DNA of 37,449 bases from Microcaldota archaeon (GTDB lineage Archaea; Micrarchaeota; Micrarchaeia; Anstonellales; JAGGTN01). Under the pieces are notes generated by a model, which saw only the letters and a list, made by a program, of their open reading frames with translations, was not told where the DNA came from and made no database searches. How positions within the stretch are numbered: position 1 is the stretch's first letter; every line of letters begins with the position of its first letter. The position numbers and the translations under genes are program-made. The stretch spans positions 1 through 37,449 of the forward strand of contig JAGGTN010000013.1 of NCBI GenBank assembly GCA_021163645.1, in the 5' to 3' direction. Shown piece after piece: positions 24,701-31,849 of the stretch.

Positions 24701-27059
24701 CGCCATCAATATCATTGTCAAATATAAGGTTATCATTTGAATATGCACTGATACCTGTATTAGACGAATGGATTTTATTGCCAATTATCTGCGCGCCTGA
24801 GCCATTGACATCGATTGAAAAGTTGAAGAATATATTATTGAGTAGCTTGGCAGAATCGCCATTGATCAATACCCTGAGTTGTGAAGAATCAGCTGCAAAA
24901 TTGCATCCGTCAATCACAGAATTATTGTTAAGTACTAAGGCAACCTGCTCAGTTCCTTTTGCTTTATTTGTATTGGCGGCAGAATCTTCACCAGCATAAT
25001 ATGATGATTTAGATTTGCTTCCGATACCACAAGTCATAGTGACATTATCATCAACTGTTAGTTTTATGAAATCCTGATGATTTGGACAAACCTTAGTTGA
25101 TTCAACAATACGATATACATAATAATCTTCCTGAACAATATCCGACAAGCCATTACCATTATAATCCCATGTTGCTGGGTTTGAAAAATCTACACAATGT
25201 GATAATGAGAAACAAGAATCTGATTGAATAATACTGTTTGAATCTTCATCATCCAACGTGCCAAATATATTGTCACCAATATTATTATTTGAATCTGATG
25301 ATAAATGAATATCTATATTATTACCACATGCGTGGTTATCAGTTAAGTGATTATTATCAGAATCATTAACAAAGTCAATACCGATATTATAATTATTTAC
25401 ATAACAATTCTTAATAGTAATATTATCATGACCATCGTTGACTATTCCCTGGCCATAACCAGTCCCGTTTATTATTGCTCCATTACAATCAAGAACACAA
25501 TTGTCACAGTTAATACTTATCGCTGGAGAGTTTGAAGGGATATTATAAATCTTGTTGACCAAACGCACATCCTGATCGATTAAATATTCACCTGAGACAT
25601 TCTCAACATTAGATATCCCATCATTATCAGGGTCCCATGTACTTGGGTCGTCTAGATCAACATACCAACAATCAGGATCATCATTATCGATCAATCCATC
25701 ACAATCATCATCAATACTATTAGAGCAATCTTCAATCATAGGACGTGTTGGATCATAGTCAGCACAATCATTACCATCAAACAGACAACCGTTTGTTATA
25801 TTACAATGTGGACACACTCCGTATCCATCCCTATCAATATCCTGGCATGTAAATCCAGAACATACATGAGCGCAATTACCGCTAGCTACTCCAACAAATT
25901 TTGAATCACAATAATTATCCGAATATGCATTATCATTATCTGTTTCGTCATAGATATCATAAGTTCCATTGCCTTCGCATACATGATTGTTATCAAAAGT
26001 ATTGAATTTGGAATTAATATCTGTGAATATACCATAATCACCATTATGGTCAAAATAATTATTGGTTATAGTATTGTTGGTGCTAGAATACAATGATATA
26101 CCGATGTAATTATACCTACTATCAGAACCTGTTATGTTGGCAAAATCTGTTTGGATTAGAACAATCCCATTGGAAGATGAATTGGCATCTGCCGACATTA
26201 TGGTGACATTATTAATATTGGAATAATCTGCATTGCAAAGGATTAACTCAGCAGCATGGATATTGGATAAATCAACCTTTGAATTATAGTACAGGATATC
26301 ATGTCCATCAAAGATGTTATTAAGCTCATCATTATGGGAAATATCATTATCACAGTCAGTATAACTATCAGCATCAATGAATATATGGAATTCATTTGAA
26401 CTGAAATGATTATTTGTAATGGTATTACCTGGACCTGTTAAATAAATTCCATAATCAGTGTTGAATATGTTATTATCCTCAGCGTTAATGGTTGACCCAT
26501 GGGTTGAATATATACCATATTTACCACCAAATAATCTATTATTGATAACGTTAAGAGAAGAGGAATCTGAATAGATATTAAATTCATTGTTGAAGAAACT
26601 ATTATTTTCAATTGCACCGGTAGCATCGTTATAGAAATAGATACCTTTTGAATAGCCATATATCTCACAGTTCCTTATCGTAACATTCTTATGGCCATTG
26701 TTCTCAATACCTATACCTACTCCATAAATCGGTGAGCCGTTACAATCCAAAATTATATTATCATTATTTATGATAATGTCACCGTGTGATAATCCTAATA
26801 TATGTGGTTGCCCATTGTTATTAGTAGAAAGAGAATAATTTCCAAAACATAACTGGGTATTAGACGAAATAGTCATTCCTTTGTACGGGACAACACAATT
26901 ACCTGAGCCAGTATCATTTGCGATTGCTAAGTTAGTCAGTCCTATCAAAAATATAGTCATAAATGCTATTGTTAACAGTTTATCTATTCCACTAATTATA
27001 TTATTCTTCATAATATTATCCATCAACTTATCCACAAATTCATCCCTTTCATAAGTCAT
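15708..27059 (-). CDS. Giant secreted multidomain surface protein, 3783 aa
   Basis: After an N-terminal signal or anchor (LLTIAFMTIFLIGLTNLAIA, about 28-47), residues 50-395 form a parallel beta-helix of NosD/PbH1 type, with repeated NNxFxxN-like turns. Residues about 400-465 resemble a MopE-type metal-binding motif: DIDRDGYG, then CADYDP, then NSIDDDCDGLIDNDDPDC. A second beta-helix-like stretch runs to about 920. From about 1040 to 3540, at least 13 Ig-like units end in a strand such as GEYEWYV, with DG and ESEHW after it, and carry acidic loops of the type DxDNDxL. Cysteine-rich units are interleaved among them, and many N-X-S/T sequons occur. The last 240 residues are unique and lack a membrane anchor, so attachment may be non-covalent. 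The ATG at 27059 has the ribosome binding site GGGGTG upstream; ATG 27011 is an alternative start. Likely an adhesin or cell-surface fibre (inference). No enzyme domain was recognised. Confidence 0.88.
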   Translation of the reverse strand: MTYERDEFVDKLMDNIMKNNIISGIDKLLTIAFMTIFLIGLTNLAIANDTGSGNCVVPYKGMTISSNTQLCFGNYSLSTNNNGQPHILGLSHGDIIINNDNIILDCNGSPIYGVGIGIENNGHKNVTIRNCEIYGYSKGIYFYNDATGAIENNSFFNNEFNIYSDSSSLNVINNRLFGGKYGIYSTHGSTINAEDNNIFNTDYGIYLTGPGNTITNNHFSSNEFHIFIDADSYTDCDNDISHNDELNNIFDGHDILYYNSKVDLSNIHAAELILCNADYSNINNVTIMSADANSSSNGIVLIQTDFANITGSDSRYNYIGISLYSSTNNTITNNYFDHNGDYGIFTDINSKFNTFDNNHVCEGNGTYDIYDETDNDNAYSDNYCDSKFVGVASGNCAHVCSGFTCQDIDRDGYGVCPHCNITNGCLFDGNDCADYDPTRPMIEDCSNSIDDDCDGLIDNDDPDCWYVDLDDPSTWDPDNDGISNVENVSGEYLIDQDVRLVNKIYNIPSNSPAISINCDNCVLDCNGAIINGTGYGQGIVNDGHDNITIKNCYVNNYNIGIDFVNDSDNNHLTDNHACGNNIDIHLSSDSNNNIGDNIFGTLDDEDSNSIIQSDSCFSLSHCVDFSNPATWDYNGNGLSDIVQEDYYVYRIVESTKVCPNHQDFIKLTVDDNVTMTCGIGSKSKSSYYAGEDSAANTNKAKGTEQVALVLNNNSVIDGCNFAADSSQLRVLINGDSAKLLNNIFFNFSIDVNGSGAQIIGNKIHSSNTGISAYSNDNLIFDNDIDGEIGYESYSGSSVAACNRMTTTTGANLYGGDTVFEYNKLISTNGINVSGGTGSLLYNIINADNGITGTGEYQLRGNILDYRFGVISLDWSGPEAEFYDNAFCSGSVSHGSGVWDDNYCQATDCQPCEIFDTRYKDLTCPYEYSDGKLTVIMSPPEYDYSEDINGTTYYVKEVYTDEDLNCKMHMLNNMIYPTADDWSLESNGLLLKTVSPMNESVNLDSLYVDYLDSYPHNETSKGNSYLCKAYVNKSYVDGAIHEKFVVMNSPPQIIALHPSNASTLAAGDITLWVETYDPDNDTLTYEYHVIYPNGTEIINHDINYTYAYQPGEYEWYVDVSDGSSNVESEHYEFTVYRTIDVLDMMFEPVSNGSMPDAVDTLDDLRCRVRVNGTYGLDYDGVQFIFYVNGSPVYDELVTTPNADWFAAILSHDNTTKHDNVTCEAYAVWDNGLGSYSHLPGTERNTSLLVENTPPEITSMSPDNHTSLSEYLPEGNVHFDINTSDVDSDSVACHIIIDGVDGISYHNESDSATCEFDVQLSVGQYEWYVIANDGDNSTISETRHLNIAPLRPHVDDVILTQLNGVRSYWETYDDMLVNITLSNYSSYSTAVLFIGNNCTYVSSPDNYSCVDVITNENISCGTGNCQYILSHGNTTKHDNLTIYVRAETYGTWNMISDNDWHGNVYINNIPPEFINITPDNDSVFTIFDNVRFDYPADDLDNDSLNYVLHVYHDGALIWAHEGPENGSDKGSPYSPGNYTWNVIVSDGDNQTVSETRNFIVVDPRPSGNISVDVGPVPGTGYTDSRIDTFDDIECNVTVDGDADYLIIKWLRNGVEISNEQVPYGDIIKILSHDNTTKHDNITCEAIPVTDYSGSKGYYYGDAVSDYVIVQNILPAVPELVSPANASTLRDTNVTLTANYIDPDPDGDDVSIHYYIRSVLDTTYNEVNSPIQLDYGAYEWYARAYDGEEYSNESAHWTFIISSAVILPPIDNLTIEPQPVYTTSNMTCSADLQGLDEDVNVTFNWQTWNGTDWVDTGYEWTYDLLGDESWHHYETPPISGMNHHDQWRCVVSMNDSAIDFTITDIKNSAPFVELVSPPDNSVSDSPVELLWTGSDADNDPLNYSVYVNGEQVYVGADTSYEYDATTIPGDYEWYVIARDGDDMFESEHWTFTTVEFPCPFVDIIPNEPNKNDDLFCNVSGDVASLSSMFGTVYADIKWYKNGEFSGEGDNLACDSATGCESILSHELTSPGDNWTCTARYYIEYNNTDYFGNCMTNDTVMIINHLPSIDLIQPEDYAHIGIYSPSDNIIHFEWSGNDEDDDPLSYTLHYNTTGGDESVINMNGFTTYDISLPIGAYEWYVIADDGYGITESEHWHFKIVPMYPCELSMHISNAIEGEPIRVDMNVSNNIRTLSHEWGTPIIASLHCSDNNGDEYNCTEDAFDGCQCVIPADKVQAGDNWTCSYYLQRDWYNDDNMSCIINDSIIVQPNQPPMIVLVSPENNTQSNITTESESVEFTWDGNDADGQELFYKLHVTPVGSFDEITPTLEILWAGQDENYTADLRPGIYEWYVIADDGHNITESEHWFIEIFPDMGCEHWLRVDPEPVYEGDETHIVLYTAPNIAERVREDWGVDDIAYTITCKDLATGDVIAQQCEDNDYEKFDLALPGLTAGQEIYCEGYLSTSCDEERLSCMTNKSFSVSVNHAPSIELISPEDGNQTNITTENESVEFTWHSEDPDDDTLSYMFHIQPIYYYGSIETSPEQDIETTDEYATVDLRPGIYEWYVNVTDGREIVESEHWTVYIFPDLGCGITIDRSPDIVYSGNEVHIIAHYDDEMLQRAEQWGAEFTGIVECSDDLGHHEYGTTNPAIGDTHTAKINITEDDVVEGAEWECRAFGSLNADTPFSCIVNDTFTVGNAPPEVYLVSPENDSEFMFAEDAAKTVQLQWHTDDPEGEPVRCMLHITNIDTDEEYERDVDVFPWINFNLAVYFDTVDGMYEWYVNCSDGTNEVESEHWFFDVNVNHDPTVELISPDCGSEIEAGPDGSVDVTFEWDGHDDDGDELTYNLNVNGLNVPIGSDESYTMEELTPGEYDWYVTVDDGVNPPVQSSSCHLTITEFHNDPPVVSDVTIFHHPPPVNPDDLRGLGCAFNVTDPDNDEVNATVKWYINGEYVEGYDWTGTCPANGEGCMTDAELPQGLDDCTNTTCEAQAYDGYDYSEPVNSSVWSNWDDSCGPHEDAPPEIVSMTAHSVPSGPSSPEVMRCYVVVNDSDDDEVTVDIRWYHNGTYVSDYDGVLTCQANGVDDCDTSELDNPPAPDLSNNCDIWTCEAQANDGELYSDAMNASWGNWDDSCNTENHAPTVELVSPDDEQLFCAHELNMNYEWDGNDADGDTLSYDLHIINPDGDDEVITTSDENANHWVTSEGVHEWYIVADDGHDMIESVHRHFEVLAQPVISLSSSNPDGSTITPGQEIRFSVITSSDDITYAWDDSDYAPVVCSEPLYKYLYICSVDAPDDLESGEHHLHIIASNNGEYGACSDDESYTFNVGSDENHAPVVTLTNPVDGYEYSVSSGDECPHIGMTWDVYDEDGDTVSCELHILGPDDLGDVVKERDPGVNYYYNNLCSVFGVSNPDGLGGTYEWYVNCSDGENEVESEHREFMVTVSGENHPPQVTLISPEQWQVFELSDDEEKNIHFEWSTYDDDGDTVTSELHILNDNTGEEWEYDVGTGASFDWTAPDYDEYSWWVVVSDGINTTESDRWPFLVTRIETVNIISPKNNSLFIQTGNYKDLNITINWSGPDDVYNLCEQVVDNTAPAECSEIHGNSGVVTLRNIGPSARANEDYRIWVEHGTNSSEPIQVSYKHDMYVVSPTVSFFGMQGNELVCRGSVTALDSRAIGQTRNVSAMIVGDSNMVYDSLVVGDGFSYIETLKDEPSPGEYQCLIGLSLIDDEVVYAHENYSILEKKPINIPDIRVGEHVSVPREKDKREGNSNGILIVPSKRRIPIFGHISRP

Positions 27060-27425
27060 AATCTCACACCCCTTCTCTAAATTAAGATATCTATAAACAA
27101 GATATTGATACAGTGTTAATACTGTTAGGAAATCTTACTCTATAATGTATATAATATACCATATTCTGTCTCCCACACATCATATTCGTCCTCCCACAAG
27201 AGACACCCACTAAACTATATTAGTAGATAAAAGCTTTTTTAAACATATTGTTTCACTTTGATGTTAAATGTTTAAACAACAATTTAAAAAACAAATGATA
27301 TTGAAACTGAAACGGAGAAGCATCTTGCTCCTTTAGACAAGATGCTTCATTTTTGCAACCAATGAATTAAACCTCCCACAGATTTTTATCGAATATCATT
27401 CACATAAAGATCAATATCCACAGAT
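27060..27425. other. Intergenic region upstream of the giant-protein gene
   Basis: The 366-nt gap contains a minus-strand TATA-like element (GTTTATAG around 27090-27098) about 35 nt before the ATG at 27059, and the ribosome binding site just upstream of that ATG. A perfect 11-bp hairpin lies at 27317-27348, annotated separately. The stretch 27160-27220 is rich in C and A with the words CTCCCACA repeated. No gene of reasonable size was seen on either strand. Confidence 0.5.
27317..27348. terminator. Perfect 11-bp hairpin between surface-protein genes
   Basis: GAAGCATCTTG (27317-27327) and CAAGATGCTTC (27338-27348) are exact inverted repeats around a 10-nt loop. On the plus strand five T residues follow within two bases, as in an intrinsic terminator, yet both flanking genes run on the minus strand, where the hairpin is preceded by A residues and followed by TCCGTTTCAG. 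It could be a minus-strand attenuator or processing site between the 27426-28226 gene and the giant gene, or an ncRNA element. Confidence 0.45.
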
Positions 27426-28226
27426 TCATTTCCTCTTTTTAAAAATAAAATACACAGCAACCAAAACGATAACTATGACTATTCCACCTATCAACAATAT
27501 ACTATTATTGTTTACTGTATTACCGTTACCATTCCTATTATTGTCATTCACATCATTATCCACATAATTATCCTGTTCAGTAGATTGATTAACAGATTGA
27601 TTTTCATCTGATGATTTATTCTTATCTTCTGGAGAGACATATGTGCTTTCATCAACAGCAAGATTGATATTCAATGTTGTGTTATGTGCATAAACACCTG
27701 TAACACCACCTGGCAAACATCCGTATTTCTCAGCAGTAATATTGTAACTGATAGTTTTAGGCAATGATAAATCAAACTGTCCATTCGAGTCCGTGGTTGT
27801 TGTTTTATTATAAAAACTGGAAACAGCATTGATTGTTACCCCTTCCTCTGGCTCACCACCACATTTAACAACCCCATGAACCGATGAGAATTCAATCCTA
27901 GCCATTGTCAAATCATCATCAAACATCGTATAATCGCCCTTAACATCTAATCCATCAATGCCCCCATCCATATAACCTTCCTTTTCTGCAGTTATCCTAT
28001 ACCTTCCTATATTATCTCCAATATCTAAACTAAACTTCCCATCACTCCCACTTGTTGCAGTTGTGATTAATGTACCATTAAGATACGCACTAATCTTTGC
28101 ATCAGCAATGGGTGTGCCTAATGAACCATCATACATTTGTTCGGTTACCATACCTTTTATTGTGAATGGAAAGACTAACCATGACATCATAAACAATACC
28201 AAAATCGCTTTCATAATCCTCATCAT
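27426..28226 (-). CDS. Surface protein with two CarboxypepD_reg-like domains and C-terminal anchor, 266 aa
   Basis: An N-terminal signal-like stretch (AILVLFMMSWLVFPF) is followed by two Ig-like carboxypeptidase-regulatory-like units. The first is about 30-100, with PIADAKISAYLNGTLI, DGKFSLDI and YRITAEKEGYMDGG. The second is about 112-190, with VHGVVKCGGEPEEGVTINAV, NGQFDLSLPKTISYNITAEK and YGCLPGG. A low-complexity Asn-, Asp- and Gln-rich linker (about 200-240) leads to a C-terminal transmembrane helix (LLIGGIVIVIVLVAVYFIF) and KKRK. The protein should be anchored in the cytoplasmic membrane with its domains outside, carrying several N-glycosylation sequons. It is the third of four same-strand surface genes; 29 nt separate it from the upstream gene, so cotranscription is likely. 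A specific ligand or enzymatic role is not indicated. Confidence 0.75.
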   Translation of the reverse strand: MMRIMKAILVLFMMSWLVFPFTIKGMVTEQMYDGSLGTPIADAKISAYLNGTLITTATSGSDGKFSLDIGDNIGRYRITAEKEGYMDGGIDGLDVKGDYTMFDDDLTMARIEFSSVHGVVKCGGEPEEGVTINAVSSFYNKTTTTDSNGQFDLSLPKTISYNITAEKYGCLPGGVTGVYAHNTTLNINLAVDESTYVSPEDKNKSSDENQSVNQSTEQDNYVDNDVNDNNRNGNGNTVNNNSILLIGGIVIVIVLVAVYFIFKKRK

Positions 28227-28255
28227 ATCACCTCTTAATTCAACATTTTAAATTC

Positions 28256-29269
28256 CTAACCAATATACCAATACACCAATATACCCAACAGTATTAATAT
28301 CAGAGAAGATGGAAAAATGCATATTTTATGATTATCCTCATCATTAATATTTTCATTATCAACATTTTTAAAATAAACTGTCTGGTCATGTGTAAAATTC
28401 TTATCAATCTTCTGGCCATTGCATATAATTTCATGAACATCAGAAGTCAATGCTATTTCTCTGTCATAAACATCTGTGGGCTTACGTTTGAACATTAAAT
28501 ATTCTTTACCATCAACATAGAATTTAGATGAATTGCATTTGACATTCAATCTTATCCCACGGTCAAGGCCGATATTTATTGTTCTATTATTCCCGAAGAG
28601 ATATTCAATACTCTTATTTTTATATCCTTTTGCATGAGCATGAATGGTATAAACTCCTGCCTGTACACATCCAGGTTTTGGCGAAACATCAACACCACTT
28701 ATGTCCTCACCTGAATAAATATCATAAACATGATAGTCATAACATACTGTCTTGTTTGGTATCTTAACAGGATAAAGAGTAGTATTTAACACTGGGTCAA
28801 CCGAGTTAGCAAACAATATGTCATAATCATAATGGGTTTTATTATAAGCACTGACCTTGTACATGCCATCAGGCACTGTAAACGTCTGGCATCCTGTTCC
28901 GTTCAATGAATATTGTAAATTATCACCGCGTTTGTTCATATAATAAACAGAATACGTATAAGTAGAACTATCATTTACGCATACATGAATGTCATATGTG
29001 CAATTACGATTAGGTACTGAACTCATATACACTGTCAGATTATTAAGATTGGCCGATGAGGCATTAGTAAGGTTAATCATATTAACATAATACTCAGGCA
29101 TGTCATAAGAGAAAATATAATAAGTCCCATCATTAAAATTATTTGAAATATTAATCATACCGTTCTGGTCGCTCATTCCAATAATTGTATTGGGATCAGA
29201 CCATAACCCCATACCTTCAATTGGCTGATAAGTTAAGTTATTCAATATGATCAACATAGTAAAAAGCAT
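28256..29269 (-). CDS. Membrane-anchored surface protein of unknown family, 337 aa
   Basis: A short hydrophobic N-terminus (MLFTMLIIL) may be the signal or the remnant of one. The body is rich in Asn, Thr and Tyr with many N-X-S/T sequons, and contains strands typical of carboxypeptidase-regulatory and PEGA-like units, for example GTGCQTFTVPDGMYKVSAYN, SGVDVSPKPGCVQAGVYTIH, AKGYKNKSIEYLFG, and KCNSSKFYVDGKEY. A hydrophobic C-terminal segment (ICIFPSSLILILLGILVYWYI) ends the protein. No catalytic motif is visible. The ATG at 29269 has a GGGGGA sequence about 9 nt upstream. It lies between the gene ending at 29417 and the gene starting at 28226, all on the minus strand. It probably acts with them in the cell envelope (inference). 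Confidence 0.65.
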   Translation of the reverse strand: MLFTMLIILNNLTYQPIEGMGLWSDPNTIIGMSDQNGMINISNNFNDGTYYIFSYDMPEYYVNMINLTNASSANLNNLTVYMSSVPNRNCTYDIHVCVNDSSTYTYSVYYMNKRGDNLQYSLNGTGCQTFTVPDGMYKVSAYNKTHYDYDILFANSVDPVLNTTLYPVKIPNKTVCYDYHVYDIYSGEDISGVDVSPKPGCVQAGVYTIHAHAKGYKNKSIEYLFGNNRTINIGLDRGIRLNVKCNSSKFYVDGKEYLMFKRKPTDVYDREIALTSDVHEIICNGQKIDKNFTHDQTVYFKNVDNENINDEDNHKICIFPSSLILILLGILVYWYIG

Positions 29270-29416
29270 TTGACATGTCCCCCATTAACTATTAAGATCA
29301 AACCTCTCCATTAACTATTAAGATCAAACCTCTTAAATTCCGACAATATAATAACAAATTATAAATCTAAAAACTAAAAATAAAAACAAAATAAAAGGGA
29401 AAAAAGAAAAAATCCC

Positions 29417-31522
29417 TTACTGGCATGATACCTTAAAGTTGACTGTCGTTGTCCCGCCTATCGCAACATTCTTGTTTTCTTTCATCACTGGTACACAACC
29501 GCCCTTAAGCACTTTGACATCATAATTCCCTGCACTTAAGTCACCGACTGTATAATCACCGCTTGTATCAGTTATATCAGTACCTTCAACTGTTGTTGTA
29601 CCTGCATCATACACTTTCACTAATGCATCAGCGATTGCAGTATCTGTCCAACTCATTACTGTACCGATTATTTCACCATGCTTATTCAATGTTATCTCAT
29701 CATATGTATTACCACTGTAAAATCCTATACCTGCCTTACTTCCAGTATCATAGCCGTCATGTGATGCGGTCCAGTCATAAACACCTGATGGAATCTCAAA
29801 TGTTACATTACCTGTTGCATCGGTTGTTCCTGAATAAGTACCAGAATCACCAGCCAACTCAACTGTTGCGTTATCTAAATCATATTCACTTGCGCCATCA
29901 AATCCATTGACATGGATTGTTACGTTAATCATCTCTTGACCTAATGTAAAGTTCTGCTCAACATCTAAATTAGCAAGGTCAACTGTCACTGTTGCGTTAT
30001 CGCCTGAATAGAACTGTTTATTCGCAGTCATATCATATGTACCTTCTTCTACTTCTGTGAATTCATAGTAACCTGATTCATCTGTTAATGTCCATCTTCC
30101 GTCAAGTGTAACGTTTGCATTTTCCAATACATTTGCACCGTCGGTCACATAACCATGGACAATACCGTTCTTTGTCAATGTATCATTGAGTTCTATTGTT
30201 TGACCATCAGTTGTTAAAGTACCGTTTGCACTCTCTTTACTGTTATAACCTTCCTTTTCTGCATATACTTTGTATGTGCCAAGCTCTTGGTTTAAGAATT
30301 CATAATAACCGCTTGCGTTTGCTGTTGTTGAATCCATATCATTCCATGCTGAGCCATCCCACTTCATCAAATAAACTGTTGCAGAATCTATCCCATTACT
30401 ATTAGTATCTAAGATATAACCTGTTATATCTCCATTGTCATAATACGTCAAAGTCATGTTTGCCCATACTGTTTCACCATGGATTCCTGCTACATTGGTT
30501 TGGTTGCTATAATACTCATCTTTACTTGCATATACTGTGTATGCTCCTGCTGGGCATGAGAGTTCATAGTAACCTGTTGCATCTGTTAATGCAGTATCAT
30601 CGCATCCCTCAGATGTTTCTACTGTTGCATCCTCAATAGGACTGCTAGTATCAGCATCTGTTATATAACCCTCAATTATCATATTCTGCTCATACAAGAC
30701 TGCATTAACCTCTGTACCAGTATCACCTGTGACAACTACATCATCAGTTTCATCGTCATCATAACCGTCTAAATGGAATGTTACATTGTATGTGCCTTCA
30801 ACTATTGGAATGTTATATGTGCCATCAGCTGCTGTCAACGTACTAGCAACTAAAGTTGCACCATCCCATACACTAACATTGACACCTGCAAGATTGTTTG
30901 AACTGTCATCAGTCACTGTACCATAAATCCAACCATTCTTTGTCAGTGTAAAGTTCTGAGTTGTTGTTGCACCGTCGTTAACAACTACTTCAGAAGCTGA
31001 ACCATCATTGTATCCATCCATAGTAACATCCATGGTATAGGAATCTGCTGGAATGCCTGGAAAATCATAATAACCGTTTTCATCAGTTGTGTCTTCTGTA
31101 TCAACAGTTAAACCTGTATTTTCCACATGAACAGTTGCGCCAGCTATAGGCAAACCGCTTGTATCTTTGACATAACCTTCAAGGTTACCATTTCCAGGTG
31201 CTTCTGTCAATAGAAAGTTCACTCCCATTGTTTCACCTTCGTTAATCGTCCTTGTTTTCTCTTGAGAATAATAACCTTCTTTTGCACCTATCAATGTATA
31301 ATCACCAGGTTCAACATCTTGTGAATAGTGACAAGAGCCATCTGTGGTTACCTCATAGTCATTGTTAGCATTGTATATATAAACTGTCGCACCTGCAACC
31401 CCTTCGTCACAGTCTCCAGCATTGTTGTATACGTAGCCGTCAAAAGTCCCAGTAGCACCTACCATCCCAATTAGAACAGAAAGCACTACTGCCAGGTATA
31501 TCATTTCTTTAATTTTTTCCAT
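29417..31522 (-). CDS. Secreted protein of eight tandem CarboxypepD_reg-like repeats, 701 aa
   Basis: The protein starts with a clear signal peptide (MIYLAVVLSVLIGMVGATG) and then consists of about eight Ig-like units of 75-85 residues. Each begins with a strand such as LEGYVKDTSGLPIAGATVHV or IYGTVTDDSSNNLAGVNVSV and contains D-x-NGYYDFPGI- or ESGYYEFTEVEEGTY-like turns and YxVxAxKxGY endings. No C-terminal membrane segment is present, so it is secreted or held by other surface proteins. The start is set by GGAGGG, six nt before the ATG at 31522; the longer frame from 31561 would place 13 polar residues before the signal. Many N-X-S/T sites suggest glycosylation. Probable structural or adhesive role; no enzyme motif. 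It heads the four-gene exported cluster with the giant protein at its end. Confidence 0.8.
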   Translation of the reverse strand: MEKIKEMIYLAVVLSVLIGMVGATGTFDGYVYNNAGDCDEGVAGATVYIYNANNDYEVTTDGSCHYSQDVEPGDYTLIGAKEGYYSQEKTRTINEGETMGVNFLLTEAPGNGNLEGYVKDTSGLPIAGATVHVENTGLTVDTEDTTDENGYYDFPGIPADSYTMDVTMDGYNDGSASEVVVNDGATTTQNFTLTKNGWIYGTVTDDSSNNLAGVNVSVWDGATLVASTLTAADGTYNIPIVEGTYNVTFHLDGYDDDETDDVVVTGDTGTEVNAVLYEQNMIIEGYITDADTSSPIEDATVETSEGCDDTALTDATGYYELSCPAGAYTVYASKDEYYSNQTNVAGIHGETVWANMTLTYYDNGDITGYILDTNSNGIDSATVYLMKWDGSAWNDMDSTTANASGYYEFLNQELGTYKVYAEKEGYNSKESANGTLTTDGQTIELNDTLTKNGIVHGYVTDGANVLENANVTLDGRWTLTDESGYYEFTEVEEGTYDMTANKQFYSGDNATVTVDLANLDVEQNFTLGQEMINVTIHVNGFDGASEYDLDNATVELAGDSGTYSGTTDATGNVTFEIPSGVYDWTASHDGYDTGSKAGIGFYSGNTYDEITLNKHGEIIGTVMSWTDTAIADALVKVYDAGTTTVEGTDITDTSGDYTVGDLSAGNYDVKVLKGGCVPVMKENKNVAIGGTTTVNFKVSCQ

Positions 31523-31528
31523 ATATAT

Positions 31529-31534
31529 CCCTCC
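31529..31534 (-). promoter_or_regulatory. Shine-Dalgarno site deciding the start at 31522
   Basis: The minus strand reads GGAGGG with six nt between it and the ATG at 31522, the best ribosome binding site in the window. It places the start so that the protein begins directly with its signal peptide. Confidence 0.8.
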
Positions 31535-31561
31535 ATTTTTAGTAAAAGAATTAATCCTCAA

Positions 31562-31849
31562 ATATCAATCTCATAACATTAATATCAAGGACCTGATAAC
31601 TAATAAAATCTATATCTCATCAGCCAACAATCTGGCCATCAAAAACAATCTACTTATATCCCCCCACAATTTCTAAAAACACCTGACCTTTATATATAGC
31701 AAAACATTTAAAAAGATACCAGTTAATACAGATGGTTGATTATGATACATTGAAATCCAACAACAAAGAGTACTAATTCATACTATCTCTTTGATAACCC
31801 ACTAATTATTGATTTGTGAGTCAGGATTTATAAAAAACTCATCTGAAAC
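31562..31849. other. Intergenic region with strong TATA box for the surface cluster
   Basis: The gap between the surface cluster and the PHP gene holds a strong minus-strand TATA box, TATATATAAAG (31698-31688). It lies about 170 nt before the ATG at 31522, which implies an untranslated leader of roughly 140 nt. A second A/T element (TTTTTAAATG, about 31707-31716) lies close upstream. A small GCCA/TGGC stem can be drawn in the leader near 31630. No gene was recognised. Confidence 0.45.

Noticed and set aside
15708-27059. Assembly fusion of several genes into one giant frame
   Set aside because: The frame is continuous for 3783 codons with consistent repeat spacing and composition, and no internal stop or shift is seen.
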